Source of the DNA: Flavobacterium commune
GTDB taxonomy: Bacteria > Bacteroidota > Bacteroidia > Flavobacteriales > Flavobacteriaceae
Direction: 5' to 3'
Length of the DNA: 64,000 nt
NCBI RefSeq assembly: GCF_001857965.1
Contig: NZ_CP017774.1
Coordinates: forward strand, 2,232,001-2,296,000
Translations under genes and position numbers: made by a program
Part shown: positions 1-9,620 of the stretch, in pieces
Position numbering within the stretch: position 1 is the stretch's first letter
How the letters are laid out: every line of letters begins with the position of its first letter
Notes under the pieces: generated by a model
What the model was told of the DNA's origin: nothing
The model's input: the letters and a program-made list of their open reading frames with translations, nothing else
Database searches by the model: none

Positions 1-131
1 ATATAACGAATACTCCTTGTTTTTATTTATTAAATAATTTTCAAAAATATTTTTCGTGTGTATTTTCTGTTAAATAAAATGTATCTTCGTTAGCTGTTAA
101 GAATTATCTTATTGTAACTTTATTTGGCTAT

Positions 132-2942
132 ATGAAAAAAATCAACAATTTAGTATTCGGAATGATGGTGTTTCCATTGGCTGTTTTTGCACAGCAAATC
201 GATTTTTCAAAAAAAATTCCTTTTGATCCAACTGTAAAAACAGGAAAACTTGAAAATGGTTTGACCTATTATATCAAGAAAAATACCAAACCAGAGAAAA
301 AAGTTGACCTTAGGTTGGTGGTAAATGTAGGTTCTATTCTTGAGGATGATGACCAACAAGGATTGGCTCATTTTATGGAACACATGTGTTTTAATGGCAC
401 AAAACGTTTTCCTAAAAATCAGTTAGTTGATTATTTGCAAAGTATAGGAGTAAAGTTTGGACAACATTTAAATGCTTATACCAGTTTTGATGAAACGGTT
501 TATTTCCTGCCTATTCCATCAGATAGTCCCGAGAAATTAGAGAAAGGTTTTCAAATTCTGGAAGACTGGGCGTTTAATACTGTTTTGAGTCCTGAAGAAA
601 TAGACAAAGAAAGAGGTGTTGTTTTAGAAGAATACCGTTTGGGTTTAGGTGCCCAAAAACGAATGTTGAGTCGTTATATTTCTAAATTAATGCACAATTC
701 GCATTATGCAGAACGTTTGCCTATTGGGAAAAAAGAAATTTTGGAAAAATTCAAATACGAAACTTTAAATCGTTTTTATACGGATTGGTATCGACCAAAT
801 TTGATGAGCGTAATTGTTGTGGGAGATATTGATGTTAACGAAATGGAGCAAAAAATCATCTCTCATTTTTCGACATATAAAAATCCAACGAACGAGAAGG
901 TCAGAAAAACTTTCGAGATTCCGAATCACAAAGAAACTTTTGTAGCTGTTGAAACAGATAAAGAGGCTCCATCGGCTCAAATTCAATTATTGTACAAAGA
1001 TTATGAAGCTCCAAAAACAGTTATAAATGTTGGAGATTTTAAAGATGATTTGGTTGAAGGTCTATTTACAACTATTTTGAATACTAGATTAGGCGAATTG
1101 GTTAACTCTCCAGCGCCGCCGTTTACTTATGGCTATTCTTATTATGGAGGTACTTTTGCTCGAAATAAAAAAGCGTTTCAATCGGTAGCGATGTCTCAGG
1201 AAGACAAACAATTGAGTGCTTTGAAAGTATTGGTTACCGAAAACGAAAGAGTTAAGAAATTTGGTTTTACCCAAGGAGAATTAGATCGATCTAAGTCTGA
1301 AATTCTTGCTTCTATTGAGAAAATGTATAACGATAGGGATAAAACCAATTCAGCAAATTTTGTGAGCGAATATCAGTCTAATTTCTTGAATAATAATCCT
1401 GCACCCGGTTTAGAATGGACGTATCAAACCGTAAAAGAAGTATTGCCAGTTATTAATTTGAATGATGTAAATGCTTTAATTAAAAGTTATTTGAAAGAAG
1501 ACAATCGTGTGGTTATCTTAACAGGTCCAGAAAAAGAAGGTCTTAAAAAAGTGGCTGAACAAGAAGTTTTGGACGCTTTAAAAATCAATACAGATGCTAT
1601 TGAGCCTTATCAGGATGCAGCTGTAGCAACTAGTTTGATTCGAAATGAAATTAAGCCGGGTAAAATTGTTAAGCGAGAAAGTAATCCAAAAATTGGAACC
1701 AAGATATTGATTTTGTCCAACGGTGCAAAAGTGATTTACAAGAATACTGATTTTAAAAATGACGAGATTCTTTTTGAAGCGGTTAGTTTTGGAGGGACTA
1801 ATTTGTATTCTGATGCTGATATGAAAAAAGTGGAATTTGCTAACGGTGCATTGAAAGATGCTGGTTTTTCAGGTTTGAAACTAAATGATATCAATAAATT
1901 TATGACAGGAAAAAAAGCAAGTGTGAGACCTTATATTAGTGGTGTAACTGAAGGCTTGAGCGGAAATGCAACGCCTAAAGATTTGGAATATTTGTTCCAA
2001 ATGACTTATGCTTATTTTACTGATTTGAATTTAGATCCAGAGGTTTTTGAAGCATACAAACAAAAGCAATCCACTTATTATAATAATCTGGCTTCTCAAC
2101 CTAATTTTTATTTTCAGCAAGAGCTTTTTACCGCTCTTTATGAAGGAAATCCTAGATTTAATGGTTTAATTCCAAATGATAAAATCTGGAAAGAAACTGA
2201 TTATACTTTGGCATACAATAAATACAAAGAACGTTTTGCTAATGCAGCTGATTTCGAATTTTATTTTGTTGGGAATATTGATGATAAAGTAATAGAAGAA
2301 TATGCGGTTAAATATTTGGCTTCTTTGCCTTCTTCTAATAAAAAAGAAAAAGCAACTGATTTAGGATATAGAATGCTAAAAGGTGATTTGAAAAAAGTAG
2401 TAAATAAAGGTGCTGATCCTAAAAGTAATGTCATGATATTGTATTATGGAGATGCGAAATATTCGAATAAAGAAGCTATGAGTATGCAGGCTTTAGGCGA
2501 AATTTTGACTATAAAACTAATCGAACAATTGCGTGAAAATGAAAGTGGCGTTTATGGAGTTTCTGCAAGAGGAGGCATGAGTAAAGTGCCTTATGGATCT
2601 TATAATTTTTCTATCGGATTTCCATGTGGACCAGAAAACGCTGAGAAATTAACAGCATCAGCCTTAGAAGAACTTCAGAAAATTATAAATAACGGACCAG
2701 AAGAAAAAGATGTAGCTAAATTTAAAGAAGGGGAATTGCTTGAATACAAGAAGGACAGTAAAGAAAATAGATTTTGGTTGTCTAATTTCACGAGTTCCTA
2801 TACCAAAGGGAATAGTGCAGAAGAGGTATTGAAATTTGAAGAATATGTAAATGCAATTACTGCTAAAGATATTCAGAATGTGGCTCAAAAATACCTGACA
2901 AAGGATAAAGTAATTGGGATTTTGATGCCAGAAAAAAAATAG
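132..2942 (+). CDS. M16 family zinc metalloprotease (pitrilysin/insulinase-like), exported
   Basis: A 936-residue zinc peptidase of the M16 family, expected to degrade peptides in the periplasm. A Sec signal peptide ends near residue 21 (FAQQ). The inverted zinc motif H80-F-M-E83-H84 is intact, and the ERGVVLEE segment near residues 160-167 supplies the third zinc ligand. The length fits the two-lobed architecture with duplicated M16 halves, the second half (from about residue 500) being the inactive partner. It is the only plus-strand gene before the convergent methyltransferase and ends at a strong palindromic terminator. Only 131 bases of upstream DNA are visible. Family assignment is secure; the substrate is unknown. 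Confidence 0.93.
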   Translation: MKKINNLVFGMMVFPLAVFAQQIDFSKKIPFDPTVKTGKLENGLTYYIKKNTKPEKKVDLRLVVNVGSILEDDDQQGLAHFMEHMCFNGTKRFPKNQLVDYLQSIGVKFGQHLNAYTSFDETVYFLPIPSDSPEKLEKGFQILEDWAFNTVLSPEEIDKERGVVLEEYRLGLGAQKRMLSRYISKLMHNSHYAERLPIGKKEILEKFKYETLNRFYTDWYRPNLMSVIVVGDIDVNEMEQKIISHFSTYKNPTNEKVRKTFEIPNHKETFVAVETDKEAPSAQIQLLYKDYEAPKTVINVGDFKDDLVEGLFTTILNTRLGELVNSPAPPFTYGYSYYGGTFARNKKAFQSVAMSQEDKQLSALKVLVTENERVKKFGFTQGELDRSKSEILASIEKMYNDRDKTNSANFVSEYQSNFLNNNPAPGLEWTYQTVKEVLPVINLNDVNALIKSYLKEDNRVVILTGPEKEGLKKVAEQEVLDALKINTDAIEPYQDAAVATSLIRNEIKPGKIVKRESNPKIGTKILILSNGAKVIYKNTDFKNDEILFEAVSFGGTNLYSDADMKKVEFANGALKDAGFSGLKLNDINKFMTGKKASVRPYISGVTEGLSGNATPKDLEYLFQMTYAYFTDLNLDPEVFEAYKQKQSTYYNNLASQPNFYFQQELFTALYEGNPRFNGLIPNDKIWKETDYTLAYNKYKERFANAADFEFYFVGNIDDKVIEEYAVKYLASLPSSNKKEKATDLGYRMLKGDLKKVVNKGADPKSNVMILYYGDAKYSNKEAMSMQALGEILTIKLIEQLRENESGVYGVSARGGMSKVPYGSYNFSIGFPCGPENAEKLTASALEELQKIINNGPEEKDVAKFKEGELLEYKKDSKENRFWLSNFTSSYTKGNSAEEVLKFEEYVNAITAKDIQNVAQKYLTKDKVIGILMPEKK

Positions 2943-2960
2943 ATTTTCATTTAAAAGTAA

Positions 2961-2994
2961 AAACCTGTTTGCCGCGGCAAACAGGTTTTTTTAT
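2961..2994. terminator. Perfect 28-bp palindrome acting as bidirectional terminator
   Basis: Bases 2961-2988 form a perfect palindrome centred on GCCGCGGC, with an A-tract on the left and a T-tract on the right, so it can stop transcription from both convergent neighbours. Its core (CCTGTTTGCC...GGCAAACAGG) resembles the two palindromes inserted in the tRNA-Arg pseudogene near 53.7 kb. Confidence 0.85.
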
Positions 2995-3002
2995 GATGTG
3001 AA

Positions 3003-3767
3003 TTATTTAAAACAAACAGGGATAATTTCTCCTTTTGCTAAACAATATTTAGTAACTAATTCGGGAGCAATTTTATTAGTATAATCTTCTTCAATTACTT
3101 TAAAACCGATGCTTCTCAGTTTGTCGAAATAATCGCGACCATAAATACGTACATGGTCGTACTGCCCGAAAATTTTAGCGCGTTCTTTTTGGTCGGTAAT
3201 ACTGTCGTCTGCAAAAGTAACGTCTCGATTTAAATCCTGTGGAATTTGTAAAATTGCCATTCCACCCGGTTTTAATACACGATACAATTCCTGCATGGCT
3301 TTAGTATCGTCAGGAATGTGTTCCAAAACGTGGTTGCAAAGGATAACATCGTATTGATTGTCTTCAAACGGAAGATTACAAATATCAGCTTTTACGTCTG
3401 CTAAAGGCGAAAACAAATCGGTTGTGGTGTAATCCAGATTTTTTTGTTTTCTGAACAATTTGTAAAAAGCCTGTTCCGGTGCAAAGTGTAACACTTTTTT
3501 GGGAGCTGTAAAAAAATCAGTTTCTTCATTTAAATACAACCAAAGTAAACGATGTCTTTCTAACGAAAGTGTACTTGGTGAAAGCACATTGTTTCTTTGT
3601 TTTTCGTATCCGTAAGGCAACATCGATTTGAAGCTTTTCCCGTCAATAGGATCGGTATATTTATTTCCTTTTAATGAAAGTGCAATAATTGGACGCGCCA
3701 AATAACTCAAACGAATTAATAATGGTCGAGGAATAGTATTTAAGACTAATTTGAAGAGTTTTTTCAT
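3003..3767 (-). CDS. Class I SAM-dependent methyltransferase
   Basis: A 254-residue methyltransferase of the Methyltransf_11 type. The core holds a SAM-binding region around VLHFAPE, an acidic strand DYTTTDLF, and the CNHVLEHIPDD post-motif followed by LYRVLKPGG, all typical of UbiE/MenG-like small-molecule methyltransferases. The first motif is HFAPE rather than the usual glycine-rich E/DxGxGxG, as in some related groups. The N-terminal 60 residues are basic and hydrophobic. Substrate unknown. It may be the last gene of a minus-strand group with the GxxExxY gene and map, though a repeat-bearing gap separates it from them. Confidence 0.85.
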   Translation of the reverse strand: MKKLFKLVLNTIPRPLLIRLSYLARPIIALSLKGNKYTDPIDGKSFKSMLPYGYEKQRNNVLSPSTLSLERHRLLWLYLNEETDFFTAPKKVLHFAPEQAFYKLFRKQKNLDYTTTDLFSPLADVKADICNLPFEDNQYDVILCNHVLEHIPDDTKAMQELYRVLKPGGMAILQIPQDLNRDVTFADDSITDQKERAKIFGQYDHVRIYGRDYFDKLRSIGFKVIEEDYTNKIAPELVTKYCLAKGEIIPVCFK

Positions 3768-3775
3768 GGCTATTA

Positions 3776-3820
3776 CACGGAGACTCGCAAAGCTATCACA
3801 GAGATTCGCAGAGTTCTTTT
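3776..3820. repeat. Left flank repeat of the GxxExxY gene
   Basis: The stretch contains CACAGAGATTCGCAGAG and a preceding variant GGAGACTCGCAAAG. A related sequence in inverted orientation lies on the other side of the GxxExxY gene (4258-4304). Judged by eye; a genome count is needed. Confidence 0.55.
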
Positions 3821-4235
3821 AAATATTTGTGTTCGAATTAATAAAACGTTTTATACTATTTCTTAAAATTTTTGAATTGTAATTGATTAATAGTCCGTAT
3901 GGATAATTTCCTAATTTTAGATAGGTAAGTATTTGGGCAAAATGTACTGATGTGTAATTTTCGACTGTTTTTAATTCAATTACTAATTTATCTTCAACTA
4001 GTAAATCAATTTTGTAACCTTGGTTGAGTTCAATTTCTTTATATGTAATAGGTAATGATAATTCCTTTTCTACTTTTAGTCCTGCTTTTTGTAATTCATA
4101 AAATAAACATGCTTGATAAGCTGATTCTAAAAGTCCTGATCCTAATTCTCGATGAACTTCAATTGCTAATCCAATAACCTTATAAGAAAGTGCATTTAAT
4201 TCTTCGCTTAACTCTAAATTGGCATTTTCTTCCAT
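3819..4235 (-). CDS. GxxExxY protein, PD-(D/E)XK nuclease-like
   Basis: A 138-residue protein carrying the family signature G-L-L-E-S-A-Y (in GSGLLESAYQACL) near residues 33-45. It also keeps a PD-(D/E)XK-like core, IDLLVEDKLVIELKTV, giving D...ELK as the putative metal-binding and catalytic residues. The biochemical role of this widespread family is not established. The gene sits alone between two short, related, oppositely oriented repeats, and separates the methyltransferase from map. This suggests a small insertable cassette rather than a stable operon member; that part is inference. Confidence 0.88.
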   Translation of the reverse strand: MEENANLELSEELNALSYKVIGLAIEVHRELGSGLLESAYQACLFYELQKAGLKVEKELSLPITYKEIELNQGYKIDLLVEDKLVIELKTVENYTSVHFAQILTYLKLGNYPYGLLINYNSKILRNSIKRFINSNTNI

Positions 4236-4257
4236 TTATCCGTATCTTTTATTAAAT

Positions 4258-4304
4258 CTTTGCGAATTTCTGTGCTTTCTCTGATTGTCTCTGCGAAATA
4301 GCTT
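4258..4304. repeat. Right flank repeat of the GxxExxY gene
   Basis: TTTGCGAATTTCTGTG followed by TCTCTGCGAAATAGC. Read on the minus strand this matches the left flank motif (CACAGA.ATTCGCA.AG), so the gene is bracketed by imperfect inverted repeats. Confidence 0.55.
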
Positions 4305-4325
4305 ATGAAATTTGTATCTGATATA

Positions 4326-5144
4326 TTAGATAATCAAAGGAACTTTTCTAAACTCATCTTCTTCGTTGCTTTCAATTCCTAAAGCTTTGTAGATGTAAGC
4401 GTAGGTAGACAGCAATTCGGGTTTTCCATCTACTAATGCGACATCGTGTTCAAAATGTGCAGATGGTTTTCCATCGGCAGTAAGAATTGTCCAACCGTCT
4501 TTTAATTGTTTTATGTTGCGGGTACCCTGGTTGATCATGGGTTCCAATGCGATAACCATTCCTTCAACAAAAAGTTTTCCACGACCTTTTTTTCCATAGT
4601 TAGGCATTTCGGGATCTTCGTGCATTTTTTGTCCTAATCCGTGTCCTACTAATTCACGAACTACTCCGTAACCATGACCTTCAGTATATTTTTGAATAGC
4701 ATTCCCTACATCTTCTACACGATTTCCGGCTTTGAATTCGCGCATTCCCACGTATAACGATTCCTTGGTAACCTGTAACAGTTTTTTAGTTTCCGGAGCT
4801 ACTTCGCCTACTTCAAAAGTATAGGCGTGATCGCCGTGAAAACCATTCTTGTAAGCACCACAATCAATAGAGATAATATCACCGTTTACAAGAGGAGTGT
4901 TATTTGGAATTCCGTGTACTACTTGGGCGTTTGGACTCATGCAAAGTGAATTTGGGAAACCATATAAACCTAAAAAACTAGGTACGGCACCGTGATCACG
5001 AATGAACTCTTCGGCTAATTTATCAAGATGTAAAGTGGTAACTCCTTCTTTAACTTCAGAAGCAAGCATTCCTAATGTTTTCGATACAATTAAGGCACTT
5101 TCGCGCATTAATTCTATTTCTTCACGTGATTTTACTACAATCAT
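4326..5144 (-). CDS. map: Type I methionine aminopeptidase
   Basis: Removes the initiator methionine from nascent proteins in the cytosol. The 272-residue protein has the pita-bread metallopeptidase fold with its five metal ligands visible: the two aspartates of DIISIDCGAYKNGFHGDHAYTF, the histidine of LVGHGLGQKMHEDPE, and the glutamates of IALEPM and HFEHDVALV. Length fits type I enzymes without the N-terminal zinc extension. A TAATTTTG -7 box lies on the minus strand about 20 bases upstream of the start codon. Confidence 0.96.
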   Translation of the reverse strand: MIVVKSREEIELMRESALIVSKTLGMLASEVKEGVTTLHLDKLAEEFIRDHGAVPSFLGLYGFPNSLCMSPNAQVVHGIPNNTPLVNGDIISIDCGAYKNGFHGDHAYTFEVGEVAPETKKLLQVTKESLYVGMREFKAGNRVEDVGNAIQKYTEGHGYGVVRELVGHGLGQKMHEDPEMPNYGKKGRGKLFVEGMVIALEPMINQGTRNIKQLKDGWTILTADGKPSAHFEHDVALVDGKPELLSTYAYIYKALGIESNEEDEFRKVPLII

Positions 5145-5164
5145 AGTTTTGAATTTTGAGTTTG

Positions 5165-5172
5165 CAAAATTA
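5165..5172 (-). promoter_or_regulatory. -7 promoter element of map
   Basis: CAAAATTA on the plus strand reads TAATTTTG on the minus strand, a match to the Bacteroidetes TAnnTTTG -7 element, placed just upstream of the map start. Confidence 0.5.
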
Positions 5173-5186
5173 CGATTTTAATTGAT

Positions 5187-6596
5187 TTAATCAGGATTTG
5201 CTATAATTTTATACAATTCGGAGTTGGAATTGCAAAATTCATTTCTCAAAGCAATTGCATTCAACTGTGCTGTAATCAAGCTGCTTTCCCGGCTATTGAT
5301 TAAAAACAAAGAGCTTTCCCCAAAGGAAAATAACCGTTCTTCAGATTGTAACATGGTTTTGTAATTAGCAACTAAATCATTGGCTAAAATATATTGTTTG
5401 TTTAACGAACTAATAACTTCTTTTTGAGCTTTGATTTTGTTCGAAAGCTGTAAACGCTCTAGATTAAGGCTGTTTGTTGTCTCCTGAATTTTATATTTGG
5501 CTAATTTGAGTCCGCCTCTTTCTTTTCTCAAAAAAATAGGATAGCTAAAATTGACTCCTATCTTATAATTTTCAAATTTATAGTTGTCAATATATTGAGG
5601 TTCGGAAAGATAGGAATAGCTGAGGTCTATTTTAGGTAAAAGCATATTGGCTTTTAATTTTTGTTCTACCTCAAGCATATCAATTTTAGTTTCTATTGCA
5701 TTTATCTTAGGATGATTGTCAATGGTGAAATCCTGTGTTAATAAATCATTTGTTTTTAAAGTTTCCTGAATGGTATTTTCAATTTGTTGTTCAGGAAAAA
5801 GTGTTTCAGAAAGTTCCATTGGTATCAAATTCTCTAACCATAAGAAATTAGAAAGTTCGAGTTTAGCCTTATAGAGTTTTAATTTTGAATTTTCCAGACT
5901 CAATTGGCGACTTTTTAAACTAATTCCTGCTTCGACACTATCAATTGCTCGTTTGTCTCCTTGTTCAATAGAAGTTAAAATAGCATTATAACGTGTTTGC
6001 GCATTAGTGGTGTACTGACTGTACATTTGGAATTCGTCGTAATTTTTTTTCCAATTAAAATAAGCTACCGAAGCATCATATAATATGGCTACTGCTTGTA
6101 GTTTTCGTTCGGCTTGGCTCAATTGAATTTGCATTTTAGCTTTTCGCAAATCGGCCATTCTTTGGTTGATAAAAAGTCCCTGACCTACAGGTACCGAAAT
6201 TCCAAAGGAGGTTAAGCCCGGATTAGGAACCGTGTTTTCGGGATTGAGGTAATAACCTTCGTTTTGATCAAAACCCGCTTTAATTTCGATTCCATACCAG
6301 GTAGGAATTTTAAAACTGCTATTCAAAATAGAATAATAGTCGGTGCCTTTGAATTGTTTTTTATCAAAATCTACTCCAATTTTCGGGTCAAATGCACCAC
6401 GGGCCGTCATTAAATTAGCCTGTGCTTTACTGATTTCTAAATTAGCGGTTTTGACTAACGGATGAAATTTTTTGACATAGCCTAAATATTCATTGAAAGT
6501 AAATTCAGATTGTTTAGGCGCTTCTGTTTCTCCATTAGTTTGCTGTGCCTGAAGAATAAAAGTAAAATGCAGTAAAAATAAAATGAGGTATTTCAT
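5187..6596 (-). CDS. TolC-family outer membrane channel protein
   Basis: A 469-residue outer-membrane efflux protein with a signal peptide (cut near LQAQQ) and long heptad-rich helical stretches around residues 140-250 and 350-450, as in TolC. As the last gene of the four-gene operon it would form the exit duct for the adjacent ABC pump and HlyD adaptor. Its start overlaps the HlyD stop by one base (TAATG-type junction), so translation is probably coupled. Substrate unknown; export of a peptide, bacteriocin or hydrophobic molecule is possible. Confidence 0.88.
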   Translation of the reverse strand: MKYLILFLLHFTFILQAQQTNGETEAPKQSEFTFNEYLGYVKKFHPLVKTANLEISKAQANLMTARGAFDPKIGVDFDKKQFKGTDYYSILNSSFKIPTWYGIEIKAGFDQNEGYYLNPENTVPNPGLTSFGISVPVGQGLFINQRMADLRKAKMQIQLSQAERKLQAVAILYDASVAYFNWKKNYDEFQMYSQYTTNAQTRYNAILTSIEQGDKRAIDSVEAGISLKSRQLSLENSKLKLYKAKLELSNFLWLENLIPMELSETLFPEQQIENTIQETLKTNDLLTQDFTIDNHPKINAIETKIDMLEVEQKLKANMLLPKIDLSYSYLSEPQYIDNYKFENYKIGVNFSYPIFLRKERGGLKLAKYKIQETTNSLNLERLQLSNKIKAQKEVISSLNKQYILANDLVANYKTMLQSEERLFSFGESSLFLINSRESSLITAQLNAIALRNEFCNSNSELYKIIANPD

Positions 6597-7951
6597 TATT
6601 TTTTTTCTTTAGATTTACTTGTTTTTTCTTGTACTTGATAATAGTCAGGAGGGAAACCGTTTAAGATTCTCCAAATTTCAAACCAAACAGGAACAGTATT
6701 TAATAAAGCTATCGTTTGAGCTCCGGAACCTATACTGATTTGTTTAGGCCATGAAGCTTCATCTTTATCCGGAGCTATTAGTACTCTGAATTTTCCATTG
6801 TCACTGATAAAATTTTCGACAGCTACAATTTTTCCTCCAAAAGTTCCGTAGGAGATGTCAGGCCAGCCCGAGAATACAATAGTAGGCCAGCCGTCAAACC
6901 ATATTCTAACCTTTGCTCCCTTGGAAATTAAAGGTAAGTCTAATGGATTGACATAGGTTTCTACGGCAATATCATATTCAGAAGGCATTATGGTTGCTAT
7001 GGGTGTTCCTTCTTTAATAGTTTCTCCAATACCTGCTTGTAAGGCTCTGTTAATATAGCCGTTTTGAGCAGCTTTGATGTAGTACATTCCGTTACGGATG
7101 CTGTAATTAGCATATTGGTTTTTTAATTTGTTTACCTGAGCATCGGTATCGTACTGGCTGCTTAATGCGGTGAATTGATCACTTTTGGCTTTAGCTGTTT
7201 TTTCACTGTATTCAGCATCAATTCGATTGAGTTCAACTTTAGCGTTGATTAATTCGTTTTTGCTGGTTAATAATTTATTTTCCTGAGTAATAATTTTGGC
7301 TTCAACTTCCTGAAGTTTTAATCTTTTTTCTTCTACATCGGTCAGGGGTTTTAGACCTTCTTTGTTCAATTGTACAGTACGATTAAATTGAGTGTTGGCA
7401 ATTTTGAGTTGTGTTTTTACCGCAATTAAATCCATAGAGTCGCTTTCTATCTTGAAAAGGGATTGTCTAATTTTGTTTTTTGCCTGTTCCAGTTTAAGTA
7501 GTTTTTCATTTTGAATAGCCTGAATTTGAATAGACAATGCACTTACCTTAGAGTCATAAGATTCCAAAGCTTGTTTTTTAGCGTCAAGCTGATTCTTAGT
7601 ATTTGCAACTAAGTTAGGATCCATGTAATCTTCTTTGATTTCAGAAATATAAAGGATGGTGTCTCCTTTGTGAACAAAATCGCCTTCCTGAACGTACCAT
7701 TTTTCAATTCTTCCTGAGATTACACTTTGAATTGACTGGGGTCTTTGATTGGGTTTTAATGTGGTTACAGCTCCTTTTCCGGAAATATTTTGAGTCCACG
7801 GAAGGAATAGCCCAATTAAAGCCAGAATGGAAACTATAGTTATTATTCGGTTCAGTATTTTATAATGCGGTCTCTTAGCCAGCGATTTAACGGTGTTGTA
7901 GCGATCCAGGAATGTTGAACCGTGTTCGTTATTATTAGAAATATTAAGCAT
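6596..7951 (-). CDS. HlyD-family membrane fusion protein (periplasmic adaptor)
   Basis: A 451-residue adaptor. One membrane segment lies near residues 36-53 (IITIVSILALIGLFLPW). It is followed by a lipoyl-like half (VISGRIEKWYVQEGDFVHKGDTI), a long coiled-coil hairpin around 120-270, and the second lipoyl half near 290-310 (AQNGYINRALQAGIGETIKEGTPI). This layout is typical of type I secretion adaptors that link an inner-membrane ABC exporter to TolC. It overlaps the ABC gene by 8 bases and touches the TolC gene, so the three are co-translated. Confidence 0.9.
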   Translation of the reverse strand: MLNISNNNEHGSTFLDRYNTVKSLAKRPHYKILNRIITIVSILALIGLFLPWTQNISGKGAVTTLKPNQRPQSIQSVISGRIEKWYVQEGDFVHKGDTILYISEIKEDYMDPNLVANTKNQLDAKKQALESYDSKVSALSIQIQAIQNEKLLKLEQAKNKIRQSLFKIESDSMDLIAVKTQLKIANTQFNRTVQLNKEGLKPLTDVEEKRLKLQEVEAKIITQENKLLTSKNELINAKVELNRIDAEYSEKTAKAKSDQFTALSSQYDTDAQVNKLKNQYANYSIRNGMYYIKAAQNGYINRALQAGIGETIKEGTPIATIMPSEYDIAVETYVNPLDLPLISKGAKVRIWFDGWPTIVFSGWPDISYGTFGGKIVAVENFISDNGKFRVLIAPDKDEASWPKQISIGSGAQTIALLNTVPVWFEIWRILNGFPPDYYQVQEKTSKSKEKK

Positions 7952-9614
7952 AATTTTGATTTTTAGTATCTAAAATAATTTTTCCTTTTTGCATAGTAAT
8001 TTTTCTATTGCATTTTGTTTTCCAATATGGATTTTTTGAAGAAACAACAATTGTCCATTTGTGTTCTTCGGAGGTTAAAAAGTCAATGATTTCATTGGCT
8101 ACTTTTTCGTCCATAGTGTCCGTAGGATCTTCAAGAAATAAAATTTTAGGTTTGTTTACAATGCTTCTGGCTAATAATATTTTTTGAGCATTAGAGGATG
8201 ATAGCTGTCTTCCTTCAGGGAAAATAGGAGTCATTAAACCTTTAGGCAAAGATTTAATGAAACTGCTGAGTTGTACACCATCAAATGCCCATTTTAAAGT
8301 TTCATCAGTAATATTTTTGTTTTTAAATGTAATGTTGTCAATGACAGTGCCTTCAAAAGGAGTTTCACCATGAATGATGCTCGAAACTTGTGCGCGGTAC
8401 TGATTGATATTTATTTTAGTAAAACTGTCATCATTGATGTACATCACTCCGGATGATGGTTGAATAAGTCCTGATAAAATTCGGATCAGGGTTGTTTTTC
8501 CGGAACCATTTTCTCCGTCAATAAAAATATGTTCCGATTGTTGAATTTTCAGAGAGATATTGTCTAAAATTTTGTTTTTTGAATCAGGAAATCTAAAACT
8601 AACATCATCTACTTCTAATGCTATTGAAGTATAACAATTGTCATAGTCAATAGGGAATTCTTCTTCTAAATCCATGTCGGTTATGGTTCCTATTTTTTCT
8701 ATTGAAGTCAATACATCGTAGAAAGTTTCCAGTCCCAGGATTATTTTTTCGACCGAATTAATTACCAATAAAATAATAATTTCGGCAGCCACAAATTGAC
8801 CAATATTCATTTCCTGTGCTAACACCAGATAACCTCCTATTGAAAGTAAGCTGGCAGTAATGATTACTTTAAACACAATTAATTGGCTAAACTGTGATTT
8901 GATTACGGCAAAATGATTTTCTCTTGAGTTGAGGTAATTAGTCAGTATTTTGTCGTTTTTTTCTAAGGCGTAATCATGGTGTAACTGGTTTCGGAAACTA
9001 AAGTTGTTTCTGGCTATTTCCTGAAGCCAACCCGCTATTTTGTATTTGAATTTAGATTCTGTTAAACTGGTATTTAGACCTGAAACATAAGAAAATCTAA
9101 AAATGAAATACAGTAAAGCAAATAGTAGAATACCAAAAAAGATAAAATAGGAATGGTATAATGAGAGTAAGATGAGTCCGAAAACAATTTGGAGTAAGGC
9201 GGCCGAAAAATCTAACAATAGTTTTGAAGTTCCTTTTTGAATTACTAAGGTGTCAAAAAAGCGGTTAGCCAGTTCAGGCGGATAATTGTTATAGAATTCT
9301 TCAAATTTAATTTTTGGAAGACGTACAGCAAATTCATAAGAAGAACGGATAAATATTTTTTGTTGCAAATTTTCAGTTATTCGCAACTGCATTAGAGATA
9401 AAATACCCACTAAGGCCACACCAAAAACAACCAGAATAATTAACATGATCCAGGAAACACTAGCTCTTCCTGATTGAATAAAATTAGTTATCGCCTGAAT
9501 CCCTAAAGGCAATGATAAACTAATAATTCCTGAAAAAATGGAATAAAAAAACAGCTGATAAACGTCTTTTTTATCCAGTTTTAATAAGTTATAAAATCGT
9601 TGTAAAGGCTTCAT
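7944..9614 (-). CDS. ABC exporter, fused permease and degenerate ATPase
   Basis: A 556-residue half-transporter with about six membrane helices in residues 15-300 and an ATPase domain in 330-556. Walker A is intact (GENGSGKT, 367-374). Other motifs are not: the Q-loop position has H415, the signature is LSSSN (471-475) instead of LSGGQ, the Walker B/catalytic pair DE reads E495-D496, and the H-switch is serine (S526). There is no C39 peptidase domain. Gene context with HlyD and TolC partners argues it still works as a type I secretion pump, probably with slow or altered ATP hydrolysis. It starts 6 bases after the TetR stop. Confidence 0.88.
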   Translation of the reverse strand: MKPLQRFYNLLKLDKKDVYQLFFYSIFSGIISLSLPLGIQAITNFIQSGRASVSWIMLIILVVFGVALVGILSLMQLRITENLQQKIFIRSSYEFAVRLPKIKFEEFYNNYPPELANRFFDTLVIQKGTSKLLLDFSAALLQIVFGLILLSLYHSYFIFFGILLFALLYFIFRFSYVSGLNTSLTESKFKYKIAGWLQEIARNNFSFRNQLHHDYALEKNDKILTNYLNSRENHFAVIKSQFSQLIVFKVIITASLLSIGGYLVLAQEMNIGQFVAAEIIILLVINSVEKIILGLETFYDVLTSIEKIGTITDMDLEEEFPIDYDNCYTSIALEVDDVSFRFPDSKNKILDNISLKIQQSEHIFIDGENGSGKTTLIRILSGLIQPSSGVMYINDDSFTKININQYRAQVSSIIHGETPFEGTVIDNITFKNKNITDETLKWAFDGVQLSSFIKSLPKGLMTPIFPEGRQLSSSNAQKILLARSIVNKPKILFLEDPTDTMDEKVANEIIDFLTSEEHKWTIVVSSKNPYWKTKCNRKITMQKGKIILDTKNQNYA

Positions 9615-9620
9615 AGATAT

